In this document: positions 62,139-64,000 of the stretch, piece by piece | Layout: the number at the start of each line of letters is the position of its first letter | How positions within the stretch are numbered: the stretch's first letter is position 1 | Assembly: GCA_934096295.1 (NCBI GenBank) | Contig: CAKOLL010000004.1 | Span: 62,001-126,000, forward strand | Direction: 5' to 3' | Origin: an uncultured Bacilli bacterium | Lineage (GTDB): Bacteria; Bacillota_I; Bacilli_A; RF39; UBA660 | Length of the DNA stretch: 64,000 bases | Translations under genes and position numbers: made by a program | Notes under the pieces: model-generated | Told to the model about the DNA's origin: nothing | Databases searched by the model: none | What the model saw: only the letters and a program-made list of their open reading frames with translations

Positions 62139-62552
62139 TTACTCAGATAATTTATTTCCTTCTAGGATTGAGTCAATTCTTTCTACCATATCAAAATCTG
62201 TTGAGTCTCCTACTACGGTGAATGAATTTGATTTACTTTTTACTTCAACACTAGCTTTAGGAGGAGCCTCATAGACTCCGTAAAAGCTAATTGTATATGT
62301 AGTGTTCAAAGATGCAGTTTCGGCAAATCTACGAAAGAAACTTTCATAGAATTTTTCTTTATTAATTTTTAGTTCACCATATTTTCTATAATATGTGTAG
62401 TCTACAGCATCAATCATAGATGCTTCAGTTATTTCTTTTATTAGATAATAGTCTTGCGTACTTGAAGTTGTTAAATTTTGAACTAGTAACATTATAACAA
62501 CTATTACAATACCAAGAAGTATTAACCAATATGCCCAGAAAGCATTCTTCAT
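62139..62552 (-). CDS. Membrane-anchored pilus-cluster protein
   Basis: 137 aa. N-terminal helix (about 6-27), then a small extracellular domain with YLIKEITEASMIDAVDYTYY, KFYESFFRRFAETA and a closing beta part. Resembles minor-pilin-like proteins of Firmicute Tad clusters (TadE/F-type), without Cys. Between the large Cys-rich protein and the CpaB pair in the same operon. Confidence 0.6.
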   Translation of the reverse strand: MKNAFWAYWLILLGIVIVVIMLLVQNLTTSSTQDYYLIKEITEASMIDAVDYTYYRKYGELKINKEKFYESFFRRFAETASLNTTYTISFYGVYEAPPKASVEVKSKSNSFTVVGDSTDFDMVERIDSILEGNKLSE

Positions 62553-62562
62553 TTAGTCACCC

Positions 62563-64000
62563 CTATTTCCAAGATGGACCTCCTATAACATCTTCGTTAT
62601 ATACATAACCTTGCCATGTAGTCCAGTATTGATCCGTATGTCTATTTGGTGCAATTATTTTATCGCTATATTTTTCTGATAAGGTATCAATAAAATCACT
62701 ATAACAATTGATATTTTTGTATGTTGTTCCATTAACGGTAACATCATTACATGTTAACGAGTCGTTTATGTATCCACCATCTTTTGTATGTGCTTTATTA
62801 TATTCTTTAATTGTGTTTACTACCTCAGGTGTCATTTTTATACTGAATGCTAACGCTGAATCATCAGTAGTTTTATCATTATCGTAAATTGTTTCGTTTG
62901 CTTCTTCAATTTCTTCAATTGTTTTTTCAGCTTTTTCATTAAGTACCTTTAATGATGCTAAACTACTTGTTGTAATCCAGTTATATCCAAATTCTCTTCC
63001 AGCAGAATGGAAATTAGATGTTGAAATTGTTTTATGAATTATATTTAAATCGTCTAAGTTGATTACACAACCAATACAATCTACCTTACAACCTTCTCCA
63101 GTACAAGGTTCCCATTCACAATCGTCTCCGACACATTTGAAATCACAATCTGGACAGTCTTTTGGACGGCATGGAGATTCATAGTAACATTTATAATTTC
63201 CATCAAATGTTCCAGAACCTATATTGTAGGCAACACTATTTTCTTCTCTGTCACCATTAAAGTCTATTAAACGACCTACAGCTTCTTTTTCATCATAGAA
63301 TTCACCAAGATCTTCAATCATTAATCTGAATACTCCACCACCATCAGTACTTGTTGATACTGGTAAGGCATTTTTTAATTCTTCAAGTTGAATTTTATCG
63401 CCAGTGTATCCATTTCCTACGATTGTTATTTTACCATTAGCAGCAATTTGATAGAATGCTGTTGGCGTTATATATTTTTGTTCTTTTTCTACGAATTTTT
63501 TAATAAATGCTGCTTGAGAAATTTGTCTAGTATCTTTTACGCAACCATTTTCTACCGAACATATTACGTAATCTTTATTAAAGAATACATCGCTTCCATA
63601 TGAACCATTGTAATTATATTCATCACGCCCATTATTGTCTATTGTTCCATCTTTTTCTGGAAGGCTACCTTCAGAACATTCATATTCTTCTGTTGCTTGA
63701 CCAGTACAAATTTTTATTGTTGTTTTCATCGATTCTTCTCCATCTTTTTCAAGATATTGAAGACTTTCATCACCAGAGCCAGCAATTAAATCATAATATG
63801 GTGTATAATTTTCACCATCTTTTCCACGATTTTCATCATAATAGTATCTTAATTGTTGTTTAAATGCAAATTCATTACTCCACGCTGTAGTACAAGCGTT
63901 GTAGTCCTGTATAATTTGTTTATATTGCTTCATATATTTGCCTAAATCTATTGTTGCATTTTCTAATTGTGTATCTACATTACTTTTCCAGCTTCCATAA
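62563..64000 (-). CDS. Large Cys-rich pilus-cluster protein (5' end outside the window)
   Basis: The frame stays open to the window edge (the codons upstream of the ATG at 63933 read NVDTQLENATIDLGKYM), so at least 479 residues are visible and the true start is beyond 64000. The sequence is secreted-type, rich in Asp, Asn, Tyr and Cys, with a Cys knot-like island (CRPKDCPDCDFKCVGDDC, CTGEGCKVDCIGC, about 250-290 from the ATG). No membrane helix in the visible part. Placed at the head of the Tad operon, it may be a tip adhesin or large minor pilin. No family recognised. Confidence 0.65.
   Translation of the reverse strand, partial: YGSWKSNVDTQLENATIDLGKYMKQYKQIIQDYNACTTAWSNEFAFKQQLRYYYDENRGKDGENYTPYYDLIAGSGDESLQYLEKDGEESMKTTIKICTGQATEEYECSEGSLPEKDGTIDNNGRDEYNYNGSYGSDVFFNKDYVICSVENGCVKDTRQISQAAFIKKFVEKEQKYITPTAFYQIAANGKITIVGNGYTGDKIQLEELKNALPVSTSTDGGGVFRLMIEDLGEFYDEKEAVGRLIDFNGDREENSVAYNIGSGTFDGNYKCYYESPCRPKDCPDCDFKCVGDDCEWEPCTGEGCKVDCIGCVINLDDLNIIHKTISTSNFHSAGREFGYNWITTSSLASLKVLNEKAEKTIEEIEEANETIYDNDKTTDDSALAFSIKMTPEVVNTIKEYNKAHTKDGGYINDSLTCNDVTVNGTTYKNINCYSDFIDTLSEKYSDKIIAPNRHTDQYWTTWQGYVYNEDVIGGPSWK

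Overview
The window is a low-GC (by eye under about 30% G+C), standard-code Firmicutes/Bacilli-type chromosome. TAA stops predominate, Shine-Dalgarno sites are strong (AAGGAGG, AGGTGATTT), TTGACA/TATAAT promoters and intrinsic terminators are plentiful, and there is a tyrosine T-box. Cell-envelope genes (LTA-synthase-like sulfatase, LCP protein, UppS, D,D-carboxypeptidase, Lgt) show a walled monoderm rather than a true mollicute. The accessory content (cohesin/dockerin, a tight-adherence pilus, hypervariable-type surface protein) suits an uncultured host-associated Bacilli lineage, but I cannot fix the genus. Most genes are on the minus strand.

Layout. 1-4,600: DUF3800 protein, then a membrane-anchored cohesin-like protein paired with a secreted dockerin-bearing glucosaminidase. 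4,600-9,200: envelope operon (LTA-synthase-like, membrane protein, LCP). 9,255: tRNA-Gly(GCC). 9,550-12,300: EFR1 flavodoxin/ferredoxin next to an SDR remnant, then tyrS behind a T-box and a tyrosine-codon-rich leader peptide. 12,480-22,000: accessory stretch with an ASCH protein, a PIN-GNAT-PUA-like fusion, an HD/P-loop fusion, a run of decaying genes (17,042-18,257) and small hypothetical genes. 22,046-27,581: a 1,514-aa protein of unknown function overlapping a ProA/ALDH-like pseudoenzyme. 27,722-31,217: flavodoxin membrane protein, one broken and two intact NUDIX genes, CmpB-type membrane protein. 31,331-34,732: three tandem paralogues, each with its own promoter and terminator. 34,759-39,590: RNase J paralogue with a damaged metal motif, ssb, hypothetical genes, a broken Rpn-type nuclease.

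39,738-45,401 holds uppS, dacA-like, cysS, gltX and a mazEF pair directly upstream of gltX. 45,533-47,485 is a large surface protein whose last ~180 bases jump to about 60% G+C and look like a diversity-generating-retroelement variable region. 47,733-49,637: small XRE regulator, trxB-like, lgt. 49,780-50,270 contains no long gene but carries a compact convergent two-RNA locus with a 22-residue hydrophobic peptide, read here as a par/Fst-like type I toxin-antitoxin candidate. 50,269-53,076 is uvrA. 53,298-64,000 is a tight-adherence (Tad/Flp) pilus region: Ser/Cys-rich pilus-associated protein, two small membrane proteins, TadZ-like, TadE-like pseudopilins, two Cys-containing Flp-like pilins with their own promoter, TadC, TadB, TadA, two CpaB-like proteins and a large Cys-rich protein cut by the window end.

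Best candidates for undescribed biology: the convergent RNA/peptide locus at 49.8-50.3 kb; the GC-rich variable C-terminus at 45.5 kb; the T-box plus Tyr-leader arrangement of tyrS; the PIN-GNAT-PUA/ASCH pair; and the giant protein/pseudoenzyme pair.
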